Shown: positions 47,286 through 59,841 of the stretch, piece by piece
Numbering within the stretch: position 1 is the first letter of the stretch
Layout: each line of letters begins with the position of its first letter
NCBI RefSeq assembly: GCF_041734735.1
Contig: NC_134882.1
Coordinates: 24,889,777-24,953,776 of the forward strand
Reading direction: 5' to 3'
DNA from: Babylonia areolata
Lineage: Eukaryota > Mollusca > Gastropoda > Neogastropoda > Buccinidae
Length of the DNA: 64,000 nucleotides
The notes under the pieces: generated by a model
Seen by the model: only the letters and a program-made list of their open reading frames with translations
Database searches by the model: none
What the model was told of the DNA's origin: nothing
Translations under genes and position numbers: made by a program

Positions 47286-49235
47286 CACCAGAAACAAAGT
47301 AGTAGTAGTAGGGATTGGCTTTTGGCCTTAGGCCTCGCTGCCTATTTGTGTCCCCTCATTATTTTTTTTTAACTTTGTTTAGGTCTGATTACATGCCTAT
47401 CTTATAAAATAACATTATATTCAATCTACACTTAAGAAAAGGTCTTTCAATTTAGTCTTCATCTAGGAGTTTTTTTTAAATCTGTTGATATTTGGTGCAC
47501 ATTTTATGTTTGCAAGCAGCGCATTCCAAAAATTATCAATTCTAAAAGCAAAACAAAACTTCCATTTGTTAGTATAGCAATGCTTGATAAAAATCTTGCC
47601 TTCATTATTTCTAGTGTAATCAACTTCTGAGAATTTGAAAAGAGCAAGCACATTAATATCACCATAATTATGGAATATTTTTAAAATTGGAATTAGGTCT
47701 CCTCTGATCCTCCTTCCTTTGAGTGAGTGTAATTGGAGATTTAAGCAATCTTTCTGTACAGTTTAAGTTTTTGCGCTCTCTCAGAATTTTTGTAGCTCGT
47801 CTATGTACATTTTCTATCATTTTTGACTGTCTCTTGAGATGAGGACTACAAATCACATTAGCATATTCAAGATGGGGCCTAACAAATGCTTCATATAACT
47901 TGATAAATGTCTCCATTTCTAGAAAGGTAAAAGTTCTCCTGATGAGTCCCATCATCTGATTTGCTTTGTTCACAACTCTCTGGATGTGAGGATCAAAGGA
48001 TAAATCTTTATCAAAGGTAATCCCCAGATCTTTTTCTTCATCACATGTATTTATTTTCTGCATTTCATCATTCATAATCATAGTATATTCAAACTGTTCA
48101 TTCTTTTTGCCAATGTGCATCACCTTACATTTCACTACATTAAAGTCTCCATTCATCTGACCATTCTTGTAGCTTGTTTATGTCCTGTTTGTCGCCTTAT
48201 CATATATTTTTGTGTCGTCTGCAAATATTTTGCATGTGGTTTGAGTCATGTCCAGTAAATCGTTAACGAACACAGTGAATAATATGGGCCCTAGAAATGC
48301 TACCTTGTGGAATTCCACTTAAAACCCCAGATTTCTTGGATCTCTCTTCTCCAACTCTCACTAATTGTGACCTTCCTCTATGAAAACTTCTAATTTAGAA
48401 TATTACCAGTCACTCCATATGCTTTTAGTTTAGTTAGCAGTATTTCATGAGGGACAGAATCAAATGTCTTTCTAAAGTCCAAGTACACTTTTTCAACTGA
48501 CTCCCCATTATCTATCAGTTCTGTTAGGTTGTTGATTACTTCTAGTAATTGTATGACACATGATCTCTTTTTCCTGAATCCATGTTGGCATTTAGCGTAT
48601 AAGTCATTTTCAGTAAAATGAGCAACTACCACATCTCCTATAAAGCTTTCCAAAATCTTATATGCAAGTCAAGCTCACTGGCCTGTAATTACCTGGATCT
48701 GCTTTGGAACCTTTTTTGAATATAGCTGTGACTTCTGCAATCTTCCAGTCTCCAGGCAAAGTGCCTGTTTCAAAGGATTTGTTAAATATATTACATAGTG
48801 GACTTGCTATCTCTTACATCTCTATCTCTTCGCTTACTTCTTTCAAGTTCAACACTCGTGGTGGAATGAGATCGGGACCTTGAGACTTGTTAGGGTTTAA
48901 CACTTTGAATTTGTTTTTGACTGCATATGTGGTTACCCGTACATCACATATACATACACCATCAGACCGGGAACACTCTGGTAAGACAGGAACACTACTT
49001 CAGTACTTGGGTCCTCACTTGTAAAAACACTAGAGAAAAATTCATTTAACGTTTCTGCCTTTTCTTTATAATTATCTACCAAAACTTCCATCTTTCCTTT
49101 ATAATGTGCCTATTCCAGTGTTTATTTTCATCTTTTCTTTAACCTATTTCCAGAACTTTTGGGGGTTATTCTTACTTTCTTTACCTATTTCCCTTTCATA
49201 ATTTCTATGGCTTCTCTTAATTAGTTTGTTGCTCA
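47286..49235 (-). mobile_element. CR1/L2-like LINE, decayed
   Basis: Minus-strand remnant starting at KAETLNEFFSSVFTSEDPS near 49050. It continues with [75 protein letters not shown] and a thumb part EKDLGITFDKDLSFDPHIQ. The end is HLEYANVICSPHLKRQSKMI. The 3' UTR ends GGCCAAAAGCCAATCCC then (TAC)n. Many stops and shifts occur, including loss of the YADD stretch from a readable frame. It is the same family as the LINE at 50300-58190. Confidence 0.85.
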
Positions 49236-50299
49236 AAAGTCAAATCCCTTATTTTAATATATAATTTTTTAGTATAGAAGCTTTCAGTGGATCAACAGCA
49301 AAGTGAGAGCTGTATGATTTCTTCACTGCAATGGGAATTCATTTACAAATTAGTCTTTTGTGATGGACTATGACTCTCAAACTAGGTCTTCCAAGGAAGC
49401 AATACTCCACTGCATGGTTCTTACGGTCTTAGTGTTGCTGCCTCGGGATTTGGCTTTATCGTGATAACACAGACTGTTCTAAAACCCTTTTGGCAGAGAG
49501 AGTGGGGCAAGTTAGACAAGACATTGACAATGTAATCAAACTAGCTCTGACAGTGAGGGCAGTCCGTTTTTCAATGTTTCAGACTCTCTTCTGTTTTTTT
49601 CTTCTTCTTTTTTTTTCAATCAAACCACGGCTCTCACGAACATCAACTGTTGTGTAAATAACTAGGTAACAGAATGAAGGAAAAACACCTTTCTTATTCC
49701 AGTAAACTAGAGGCTTTTTCAGCATACCTGAAATGAAAACGTACAACTGTAGTCGTCTGCTAAAAAAAACAGGAGGCGAAGCTGTGGGTTGATCAGCTGT
49801 GCTTGACAGTAGCCTCCCCAAGTCGCCCTTGACGAGAAAACGCGAGAAGGTGAAATGTCGAAAGAGAACGGATGGTGCAAAAATATGTATCACAGTAAAA
49901 ATTGGCACTTTTTAAAATCTGAAACAACAGAATTTCATTAATTTTCAACCAACTGTTTTGGCCAAGTTTCTAGGACTACAGTCTCTTCCAATAAGTTTCT
50001 GACGTTAAAGTCATGCGGGAACCTAATTTACAGTAATTTGTGTCCATGTATGAAATATTACCATTTGTCGATGTTGATTCGGAAAGCAAATTCAACAGGA
50101 AACTGATAGAATCGTTCCGTTGAGACTAAAAGCAAAAAACATACATGTTGAACAGTTTTCAATGAAATAATGAGAATCATGAAAAAGAAATATAAATTGA
50201 ATTAGCGTTTCTGAAAAACTGAGTCAAGTTGCTCCTATTTATGCTACATCAAAGAAAGATCGAATAAGTGCTGCAAAATCTTTTTTTTCTTTTTCTTAT
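49236..50299. other. No recognised gene
   Basis: AT-rich; one minus-strand frame (49579-49908) without a known domain. No repeat ends seen. Confidence 0.4.
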
Positions 50300-51277
50300 T
50301 TAAACTTTTTTTTAAAGATTACCAAAGAAATATAGCAAAAAATTGTAAGCAAAGTCCCAAAATATTTTAGAAATAATTTTACGTGCAAGAAAAAACGAAA
50401 CTTAGTACAGCTAGAACAGGGGTACTGAAAAAAAGAAGACGGTAGCTGAGCGAAAAACGGTCTTGGAAAAGCAGAAACACTAAATGAATTCTTTGCAAGT
50501 GTGTTTACGAAAGAAACCTTGACAAATTTACTCGACCTTGGAGAAAGCTCCTGGTCGAGAAATGTTAATATTTGTGATTAAAGGGTCACTCCTTTAGCAG
50601 TAGAAAAGACGTTGCTTGCCTTAGACTCCTGCAAAGCACAAGGACCAGACCAAATACTCTCAAAAATATTAAAGGAATTGAGCAGAGAGTTAGCTCTACT
50701 CTTGAGTATTAATTATGATAAATCACTTGAATCTGCATGTCTACCTGACGGATTGGAAGATGGCTGAGGTAACAGCGGCTATATAAAAAAGGGTCAAAAC
50801 ATGAACCAGCTGGGAAACTATAATTTTATAGACCAGTGAGCTTGACTTGTATGTGAGTCTTTTATCAGAGATGCCATAGTGTCATATATGACAACAAACA
50901 ATCTGTATGCAGACTGGCAACATGGTTTTAGGCAGAAAAGATCATGCACACCAGTGAGCTTGACTTGTATGTGAGTCTTTTATCATAGGTGCCATAGTGT
51001 CATATATGATGACAACAAACAATCTGTATGCAGACTGGCAACGTGGTTTTAGGCAGAAAAGATCATGCACAACCCTAGCACTGGATCCTATAGAAGCAAT
51101 GAAAGACCTTACAAAAATGATAGATATGGGTAAACCTAAAGATATAATTCATCTAGACTTTAGAAAAGCATATTTGACTCTGTACCACATCAAAGACTTT
51201 TATGAAAATTAGCTTCATATGGTATCATTGGAAGCATACTGAACTGGACAAAAAACTTCTTGTCAGAAAGGACACAG
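50300..51277 (+). mobile_element. CR1/L2-like LINE, 5' portion
   Basis: Opens with KAETLNEFFASVFTKETLTN near 50470. It continues with LDSCKAQGPDQILSKILKEL, DWQHGFRQKRSCT and HLDFRKAYLTLYHIKDF. It contains a 118/121-bp tandem duplication (50832-50949, 50950-51070). It stops at KNFLSERTQ, near 51277, where a second LINE is inserted. The reading resumes as VVKIGEKKSTDANVVSGIP at 57366. Confidence 0.85.
50832..51070. repeat. Two-copy tandem duplication inside a LINE
   Basis: Units of 118 and 121 bp, both starting ACCAGTGAGCTTGACTTG and ending GATCATGCAC, with few differences. The duplication repeats part of the RT. Confidence 0.93.
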
Positions 51278-51352
51278 GTCTTCAACAAGGGAGAACGTTA
51301 CAAGGCAGAGAACTATCGAACAATCTCCCTCACGTGTGTAGCCTGCATCATG
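51278..51352 (+). mobile_element. Second CR1-like LINE, first fragment
   Basis: Short in-frame piece FNKGERYKAENYRTISLTCV, an RT block in CR1-like LINEs (KGxRxxAENYRPISLTCV). The element continues at 55684; about 45 codons between the two pieces are missing. Confidence 0.72.
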
Positions 51353-54300
51353 ACGTAAACATTGACGAAACCACAACTGAGCTGGAAAAAGGAAACTTCT
51401 TCCTCGTTTGCCTCTCGTTAGATGAGCAGCCCGGTGTCCTCGATGAAGGCTGCCGTCCGTCGCAGCTCCTCCAGGGTACCGTACAGCTTGGTTTCCACTA
51501 CTGTCGGTGTTGGCCAGTACTTCCTCCTGGATGCTGCATGCGTCGTACAGTCTTGAAGGATGTGGTCGATTGTCATCAGTTGGTCCCTCACGATAAGGGC
51601 ACTCTCTACTCTGTTCAATGCCAAATTTTGTGTGCATGTGGTGGAGCAGGTGGTTGTGTCCAGTCCTCAGGCGGAAGATCTTGACCTGTTCCCGTCGTTC
51701 CAGCAAATGGTATCTGTCTTCTGGGTTATATTTGGGGTGCTGGAAGCGCCACTTTATTCCTTGCTGTGACTTGATGATTGTCTTGATTTCATCGTATGAC
51801 ACCAGTTTGTTGGCCTGCTCCTTCTGTGCACCGTCTTTTGCCAGAATGTCCGCTTTTTCGTTGCCTCTGATGCCACAGTGTGCTGGTACCCATTGTATCA
51901 CCACTTTCTCCACTCTGGCACTCAGGGCAACAAGGGCTGAAGTGAGATGGTTCTGTTCTTCGCAGCGGGAGTTCTTGAGGGCTTGGAGCACGGAGAGAGC
52001 GTCTGATAACACCACCACCTGCCCTGTTGTTCTTGTCAAGTTCTGCGAGACTGTTGTGGCTGCCTCATCGCAGAGGGCTTCTTGCTCAGCTCGGAAGTTG
52101 GTGGAGTATTTTCCTGTTGGGATTGCAATTTCTTCATCTCCGTCTTTGTATCAGAGGAAGATTCCAGCTCCACCATCCCTCGTTGCTTCTGTGGCAGAGC
52201 CATCTGTAAAGACATGGGTCCAGTCTTCCTGGGGGTACTGGTTGCAGATGTACTCCATGGCCAGGGCCTTCCTTTGGGTGTCTGACTGTGTTCCTCTCTT
52301 CTCCACTCTGGGAATGCTGGTGACGACTGTTAGGAACACCCGCCTCTTCCAAGATGGGTGGGAGACATTTGCCGGGATAGGCTTTGCTTCGTGTTCCATC
52401 AAGACTGGGGTTTGTCTTTCAAGGCGTCTTGACTGGTGGATGAAGCTGCCTCTTTTCAGCCGGTTCTTGGTGGGTCTGCTCATTCTGTTGTTCATTGGAT
52501 GGTTTTCAAGGCGTTTGAATTTTGCTGCCTGGATGAGGATCTTTGTGTCCCTTCTGTTCTCCAATGACTGTAGCCCAGTGGTCTCCTCCATCTTCAGGAC
52601 TAGGGTGGATCTCATGGCACCAGTTATGACACGCTGAGCTTGGTTCTGTATCTTGTTGAGATGGTCGAGGTTAGACTTTGCAGCTGATGCCCATGCTGAT
52701 GTCCCGTACTCAACTACAGGTCGGACTCTCCCCGTATAGAGTCTCTTTAGGATACGTTCATCAGCCCCCCAGTCCGTCCCTGCAAGTTTCTTCATGATCG
52801 CCAGTCTCAGCTTGGCCCTGCTACAGCATCTGGTGATCTGCTGTTTCCAAGTGAGCCTGCGGTCAAAGGTCACTTCCAGGTAGGTAGGTGTGGGTTCCTC
52901 TGCAAGCCTTTGGTTGTTCAGTGTCAACTTCGCCTCTTGCTTCTTGCTGGATAGGCTGAAGATTGTGTAGGTTGTTTTGCTTGAGTTGACAGAGACAAGC
53001 CATTCCTTGGTCCAGTTGCTGATCTTGTTAAGCCCAGTCTGGAGGCATGTCTGTGCTGTAGTGATGTACTCTTCAGAGCACCAGAGTACCAGGTCATCTG
53101 CGTAGATCGCTCCTCTGACCCCTCTTGGCAGTTCTCTGACGATGTCATCTATGAAGATGAGGAACAGCGTTGACGAAAGGACTCCTCCTTGTGGTACTCC
53201 CTGTCTCAGCACCTTCTTCTTGCTCTTCTGGCCCTGAATCTTGACTCGGGCTTGGCGGTTGTGTAGGTACTGGCTGATCCAGGTGTACATCCTTCTAGAC
53301 ACACCACATCGCCGTAGTTTGAGCCTGAGTCCGTCCTTCCAGACTTTGTCGAACGCCTTCTCCATGTCAATCCAGACAGCTAGCGTGTTCTTCTTTTCTT
53401 GGAATGCGTCCTCAATGCTTTGAGTGATGAATGTGATCTGGTCTTCTGTTGATCTGTGTTGGCAGAAGCCTGCCTGTTCAGGGCTCAGCAGCTGATACTC
53501 TTCAATGTGCCAGACAAGCCTAGTGTTGACAAGTCTCTCCATCAGCTTTCCTAAGCAGCTTGTAAGGCTGATGGGTCTGTAGCTGTCAGCCTTCGACTTG
53601 TCCTTTCCCTTTTTGTGAATGTGGATCATATTTGTTTCCCTCCAACACTGTGGTACTGATCCTATCTTCCAGCTGGGGTTGAAGATTGTTAGAAGGACTC
53701 CCTTGCTCTTCATCCCAAGATGCAGAATCATTTCATTTGTGATTCCGTCTGTTCCAGGTGACTTCTTCAGGTTGAGGCTCTGCAACGCTTCCTCCAGCTC
53801 TTTCTCTGTGAAAGCTGTGGTCATGACTTCCTCTTCGGGCTCTTTCTCATGAAGTTCACCTTGGGCCCTGTGCACTGTGGTTCTATGTTCAGGAGGGACT
53901 TCCAGATTGCTGATGTTTTCATAGACGTCTATGAAGTGGTCTGCTGCTTTCTTTCCAGAGAGGTAATTTCCATTCTCTTGTATTGTTATTGTGTTTTCGT
54001 TGCTGAGGGTTCTAGCCAGTTTCCACAGCTTGCTGTCATCCTTGTCGAGATTTAGGCTTTCAGTTTTCTCTTGCCAGCTTTTTCTTGCAGTTTGTGCGCA
54101 GGACAGCTTGTATCTGGCAGTTACTTCCTTCAGCGTTATATTGTTCTCCAGTGGTGGCTACTTTTTTGCTTGGTCCCTGGCTTCCATAACAGCATCTTCC
54201 AGATTCTGGAGTTCCTCCGTCCAGTAGGGATTGTAGTCTTTGCGTGCTGCTCTTGGGATGGATTCTATAGCAGCTTTCAAGACAGCCTTTGTGAAGTCTT

Positions 54301-55683
54301 GAACCATCTTGTTTGAGTCCTTCTGCCTGATGTTGATTGGCTTTGTGTATGTATCTGTGAGGGTCTCAAAGAGAGTCCAGTCCGCCTTTCTGTAATTCCA
54401 GCGGGGAAAACGCTTTGCTTGAGGAGCCTGCAAGTTGAGGTTGATAGAGAGTTTTACGGGCTTGTGGTCACTTCCTCCAAGCTGGTTGAGGACTGTTCTT
54501 GTGGTCCTGACGAACAGGTCGTTGGTGACGAACGCTAGATCTGGTGCTGATGTGGTCATCCAGTGTCTAGGGTAGAAGGTGGATTCATCATCTTCTTGGT
54601 TGATGAGATGATGATGTGTGTCAATCTCCCAATCCTCAACTTCTTCGCCTCTCCTGTCCGTCTCCTCATAGCCCCATCTCTCTTAGTGACTGTTGAAATC
54701 TCCCACCACCACGCAGTTGTCGTCTGGGATGTTCATGTATGTGAGGGAAAGATCATGATCTTGAGGGCAATAGACATTGTAGATCCTGATGTTGTGTTCC
54801 TTAAGGACTATATCAACCCCTTGGATCTCTGCCTGTTGATTGGTGTCGATCTTGAGTTCTTGTGCAGCAATGGAATTCCGCACCAAGACAAGCACCCCTC
54901 CTTTGTTTCTTTCCTCACGGTCCAACCTGATGGTCTCGTAACCCCTCACTGGAAAGCAATGGTTTACGGTCAAATGTGTCTCTTGGACACATGCAATATC
55001 AATATTTTCTTGGTGCATCCTTTCTGCCAGGCCAAGTTTCTTCTTATGCACCCCTTCTGCATTCCACTGGAGAATGTTGAGCGTTCTGGGTGGTACTGTT
55101 TTCTTGGCCCCAGCAGGAGGATGAGGTCTCCTTCTTCGTCGCATGGGCATGTGGAATTTCCTTGTCCGACCACCAGTTGCTTGGGGTGGGCCCCTTTGAG
55201 ACATAGGACCCGGCTCCAGGCCTCCCCGGCGGGTCTCCGAAAGTCGAGCGCCACATCGAGATTCTGTGGATTGCATCATCATGGAAGCGTGGTATCGTGG
55301 TTTAAATTGCGCCAGTGGCCTGACACAGCCGTCTTCAGCTGGAGTTTTCTTTTGGGGTGCCTCACCCTCAGCTCATGGCCCGTACGTCCTGCCCTGTGAG
55401 CACAGGGGGGATTGTTTCTGTGAGGGTCCCACCCCGGGGCTAGAGGTGATAACGCACCTCTTGACCGGATAATGAACCCGTCATAGGACACATTGGGTAT
55501 TTCAGTGAGGACAACAGTGCCACCTGTTGACCCACCCCGTCCTGGTAGGAACATCGCCAGTTGGTCCGGGACTGCTTATTCGGCTAGGCAAGCCTGACTT
55601 ATATCGCAGCTAACCATCATATCTGAGGGCCGTTCCCCTATCTGCCACCTGGGGACCCGCCGGTTGGGAATGGTTGCCCCACT
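51353..55683 (-). mobile_element. I-like LINE with RNase H, nearly complete
   Basis: About 4.3 kb. The minus-strand order is 5' UTR (about 55283-55683), APE endonuclease, RT, RNase H and a C-terminal knuckle region. It is inserted in the opposite orientation within another LINE. The ends are approximate because I could not find a clear target duplication. The RNase H domain places it with the I/Nimb-type clades. Confidence 0.87.
51418..55282 (-). pseudogene. LINE ORF2: endonuclease, RT and RNase H
   Basis: One frame of about 1290 codons, broken only by three internal stops (at about 54684, 54159, 52152) and one frameshift near 51590. Endonuclease: LNILQWNAEGVHKKKLGLAE, IACVQETHL, VVVGDFNSH and GGSDHKPVKLSINL. 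RT: LKKSPGTDGITNEM, YRPISLTSCLGKLMERL, SPEQAGFCQHRSTEDQ, VWIDMEKAFDKVWKDGL, GVPQGGVLSSTLFLIFIDD, and GAIYADDLVLWC with the catalytic pair. RNase H: VFTDGSATEATRDGGAGIFL, LSDALSVLQALKNS, and IQWVPAHCGIRGNEKADILA (catalytic D/E and the HCGIxGNExAD block). The C-terminus has DHILQDCTTHA. Start codon choice is tentative. It is the best preserved LINE in the window. Confidence 0.88.
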
Positions 55684-56043
55684 ACTGAAATGGAAGCAGC
55701 CTGGTCCCGGGAAAAAGGAAACCAAGTGGATACAATTGTCCTCGACTTCTCCAAGGCCTTTGACAAGGTCAACCACGCCCTGCTTGTCCATAAATTACAG
55801 CGCTATGGAATTAGAGGTCAGCTCAACACCTGGATCAAAAGCTTTCTTGGGGACAGGCAGCAAGCAGTTGTGGAGAAACAGTGAAACAGTGGGCCATGCA
55901 ATTCCACCCGCAAAAGTGCTCCATCTTGAGTGTCAGTGGAAAGAAGAATAAGATCGCACCAAACTACAAATTCCATGGCCATCTGCTTGAAAACGTCAAC
56001 AGCACAAAATATCTTGGTGTGTACATCCAAGACGACCTACAGT
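55684..56043 (+). mobile_element. Second CR1-like LINE, middle part
   Basis: RT: WSREKGNQVDTIVLDFSKAF then DKVNHALLVHKLQRYGI and LNTWIKSFLGDRQQAVVEKQ. The catalytic YADD block is deleted, and the sequence jumps to the thumb QWAMQFHPQKCSILSVSGKK, then NSTKYLGVYIQDDLQW. Reading is cut by a short retroelement 3' tail. Confidence 0.85.
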
Positions 56044-56457
56044 GGGGTGGGTGGGTGGGTGGGTGGGGGGGGTGGGGGGTGCGGGTGTGTGCTGATTATC
56101 TGGTTGTGGTTTTCCGCAATTTATCTTTATTCTTATCTTATCTGTCTATTATCATCAATGTGCAGTATAGTAGGCCATGTTTATAATTATATTCAAATAA
56201 TGTTTCTTAATTCTTTCTGTTTTTACATTAAGAATACTAGTTATTACCTGCAGTGTGTGGATGTATGTATGAAACGGTGTATGTGATATTTTTTACATTT
56301 GTATCTTCGTAATATTCGTAAAAGCTGTTGTTGACTTTTACAGTTATGGTCCCCATGTTGTTTACTTGTCTATGTTGTGATAATGCACCTGACCAAATTT
56401 CTCCAGTTGGAGGTAATAAAGTTATCTTTTCTTATCTTATCTTATCTTATCCTATCC
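56044..56457 (+). mobile_element. Short retroelement copy with (CTTAT)n tail
   Basis: Inserted between DDLQW and HINSTTNKAIKTLGF of the host LINE. It begins in a (GGGT)n-like tract and ends GGAGGTAATAAAGTTATC then (TTCTTAT)n-like repeats. It is non-coding, probably a 5'-truncated CR1/L2-like 3' UTR or a SINE. The target duplication is not clear. Confidence 0.65.
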
Positions 56458-57365
56458 CACATCAATTCTACAACCAACAAAGCCATCAAGACCTTAGGCT
56501 TTCTCCGGCGCAACTTGAAGATAGGAAACAAAAAGTCAAAGGAAACTGCGTACAAAGCCCTTGTTCGACCTATCCTTGAGTATGCTGCATCTGTGTGGGA
56601 TCCCTATACGGCCAGTGATATCCAGGCCATCGAAAAGGTTCAGCGCCGAGCGGCAAGATGGGTCACAAACCGACATCGACAGACGTCTTGTGTCAGCTCC
56701 ATCCTTAGCTCCCTCAACTGGTACCCTGTACAAGTCAGACGGAAAAAATATCGCCTGGAGAAGTTTTACAAGTTCCACCATGGTCTCATCTCCATCAATG
56801 CAGTCTACCTACCAACACCATCAGACAGCCGGCTGAGCTCCAGGAAAAACAACACCTGCAACTACGACATACCTGCCTGCAGGACAGACAGATGTCTTTC
56901 TTCCCCCGTACCATTCTAGAATGGAATACACCGCCCCAGGAGGTTGTCACAGCCGAGTCGCTGGACTGCTTCAAGTCCAGACTCGCCTCCTGCCTGTGAT
57001 ACAAGAGAGTAAACTCACTCCCCCCTCCCCTCCCACTACCCTCTAACACCTCTGTTTTAGTCCCCACCCCACCCCACCCCCTACCAGCCAGCAAGTCCAC
57101 CCACCCCCACTTTTTTTCTTTTTTTCCCCCCACTGGTAAGTAGTATCGTAGAAGGCTATGGCTGTGCCGGTCGGGTGTATTCCCGGGGACCGCTACCGTA
57201 GCCGGATTGGCCTAGATGGAGATGCGAACACACCAGTGGACTGCGCCCCATCTCCCATATCAGTTAACAGAACATCCCTCGGTAGCCCAGCTAACAGCAA
57301 CCTCCCACTACACGACGATTTTCATCAGCATACTGATGTTGGTCGTTCAGCGGAAGAAGAAGAAG
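56458..57365 (+). mobile_element. Second CR1-like LINE, 3' part
   Basis: C-terminal region: HINSTTNKAIKTLGFLRRNL, ETAYKALVRPILEYAASVWD, IEKVQRRAARWVTNRH, LNWYPVQVRRKKYRLEKFYK. After a frame change it ends FFPRTILEWNTPPQEVV then FKSRLASCL. The 3' UTR has C-rich tracts and ends TTCAGCGGAAGAAGAAG at the junction with the outer LINE. Confidence 0.87.
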
Positions 57366-58190
57366 GTAGTTAAAATTGGAGAAAAGAAGTCAACTGATGC
57401 AAATGTTGTTAGTGGTATACCACAAGGTAGCATACTTGGCCCTGTGCTTTTTACAATATACATAAATGACCTCTCTGAATGTATAGAAAGCACATGCAAA
57501 ATATTTGCAGACGATACTAAACTTAACGGTAATACACAAAATAACACTACACAACAAAAGGACTTATATAAATACAGGAATGGTCTGTTAGATGGAATCT
57601 ATATTTTAACGTATCAGAGTGTAAAGTAATGCACATGGGAAATAAAAAATCCAGAAAACAAATACCATATGATAATAGAAGACACCACACAAGATATTTA
57701 AAAATATCAAAGTGAGAAAGACCTTGACATAACCTTCGATAATAAATTATCATTTGACATACATATACAGAATATACCAAATAAAGCCAACCAGATGATA
57801 GGAGTAATTAAGAAAACATTTACCTGTTTAGACAAAAATATATTTCTTAACCTATATAAAGCATAAGTAGAATATGGTAATACTGTGTGGCACCCGTACC
57901 TCCAGAGACAATCTATAGCTATAGAAATGGTACAAAGAAAAGCAACTAATTAAGTTATTAAAAGAATGCAAGTCTATGAGCTATCAACAGAGACTTATAC
58001 ATACTTAAATCTTCATTCATTAAAGGGTAGAAGGCTGAGGAGACTTAATAGAAGCCTACAAAATGTTAAATTGCTATAACGAAGTCAATGTAAATAATAT
58101 TTTTAGAATATCAGTTACCGAGAGTACAAGAAATTCAATGACGAAAATTTGTAAGGAGCCAGTCCCAACACTGCTACTACTACTACTACT
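57366..58190 (+). mobile_element. CR1/L2-like LINE, 3' portion
   Basis: Continues the LINE begun at 50300: VVSGIPQGSILGPVLFTIYI, KIFADDTKLNG with the catalytic pair, EKDLDITFDNKLSFDIHIQ, KANQMIGVIKKTFTCLDKN, and EYGNTVWHPYLQRQS. Frames shift after about 57630. The 3' end is CCAGTCCCAACACTGC then (TAC)n, like the minus-strand copy at 47286. Confidence 0.86.
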
Positions 58191-59530
58191 GGAGCAGATT
58201 CCTGGATAGTGTGCTATATAAGTATCCATTATTATTATTACTACTACTACTAAGTGTGACTGCTCCTGTCCATTGCCGATTTCCACGCCATACCTCGCTT
58301 AGTTAATTTTCCCACTTCTTAATTGTTGTTTGCCTGACACAGCACGTGAAACAGCCACCGCTGTTGGAGACAAAAGTAGGAATCATCTGCGTGTTTCATG
58401 ACAGTGATCAACGCCAGTGACAGTAATTCAGACAGTAAAGTGGAAGACATAAAGAGAAAGGTGTTTCTTTTGATATAACAGAAGCGTGTATGACAGTCAA
58501 AAGAATGAATTATGCTGGTTCATTCACAGAAACTCCCCCCCCCCCCCCCCCCCCCCCGTTGCAGTTATAGTCAGTCTTGGCTTCAACGTATACACTGATC
58601 TAGATCCAGATGGACCCGGGTTGAAGATTGCCACAACCCGCGAAATGACTCAGATCTTTGTGACATTTAATTTGCGAAGATATTTGGATGATTCAGATGC
58701 AAAATACATAAATGCTATAGCATACAGTTTCGAAAAATCAGCACAAAAATAACTGAAATGCTTGATTGTTTTGAACACGCTGTAGCACAACTGCCAGTGT
58801 CCTGATCTGTGCTTGGATTGAATGGAAATGTTCGTCTTGAACCCACGTAATGTCAGCAGGCCTGTTTTAACTGGCAGCAGTCACAAGTGCTTGTTAGAAG
58901 TCCATAGGGTCAATGTCTGCGCGGTTTACAATTTTTAATGTTTGTTCTTATTAACTGATTAATTTTGGTGAGACACGGTCTTCCATTGTCAGAAATATTA
59001 CAAGTGTAAATCCTGTAACCGTGATGTGTTTGCCATGTCACGAAGTTCTCCCATTTTGTAGAGGTGACTGTTCACCATACTTTTGATCAGCGTTCACAAA
59101 TAATAAAATTTTGTTCCCTTTGAGAATAGCGCCTTATAGCTAACACAATAAAGCAGTCATTATCTCTCTGTCTGTCTCATCTCTCCGTTTCATATTTGCC
59201 TCCTTCCGTTTTCTTCCGGCCACCTGATCCTTTCTCTCACTCTCTGCCTTCTGTCTCCTCCCCTCCTCTCTATCCGTAATCATCAGAATATTGTCAGTAA
59301 TATTCCGTTTCGTTTTTTCTAGTAATTTCTTTTTTTTTAATTCCCCTTCTATTTATTTGAGATTTGTATAGAATCTTGTTTTAGTTCTAGTTTTCTAAGA
59401 CATGATTGACAGTTTTGCAAGTTCATAACTCAGTTAAAAAAAAACAAACAAAAAAACCTTTTTGTGTGTGCATAAATTGTTCTTTTGATTCAGAAATGAC
59501 CACGTGATTTGTTTGTCAATCGATAATCCT
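58191..59530. other. No firm gene; C-homopolymer and polyA-like signals
   Basis: Contains a run of C at 58531-58558. A plus frame (58486-58752) crosses it, with its more protein-like part GFNVYTDLDPDGPGLKIATT after the C run. AATAAA signals occur near 59102 and 59143. I recognise no domain; it could be a 3' exon or chance. Confidence 0.35.
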
Positions 59531-59534
59531 TTAA

Positions 59535-59841
59535 CCCTTTGACTGCTGAACCTTGCTGGAATAAGATCAGCGCGGCATGAATCTTCACTGAGTGTGACGG
59601 CAACATTTTGTCTCCTTCTAAGTGGTTTAATTGATTTCGTTGGTACCCCCCCAAAAAAACAACAACAACAACAACAAACAAACAAAACAAAAACAAACAA
59701 ACAAAACAACGCAGTCCAGGGAAAGAATTCCAAACAGAGAATGAATACCACTCTCCTGTAACCTGTAATGTCAAGTTTTATCACAGCAGGTTGATTGCCT
59801 TCAGTCACTGATGAGCACACTCGTCAGTAGCAGTCAAGGGG
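59535..59841. mobile_element. piggyBac-type MITE, 307 bp
   Basis: TTAA occurs on both sides (59531-59534, 59842-59845). Terminal inverted repeats are CCCTTTGACTGCT on the left and the complement of AGCAGTCAAGGGG on the right, with one mismatch. TTAA duplication and CCC(T)TT ends are the piggyBac signature. The interior holds a (CAA/CAAA)n tract and no coding region, so it depends on a piggyBac transposase elsewhere. Confidence 0.85.

Noticed and set aside
58486-58752. Host exon coding GFNVYTDLDPDGPG
   Set aside because: The frame crosses a C homopolymer, has no clear splice sites and no family match; left as an unassigned stretch.
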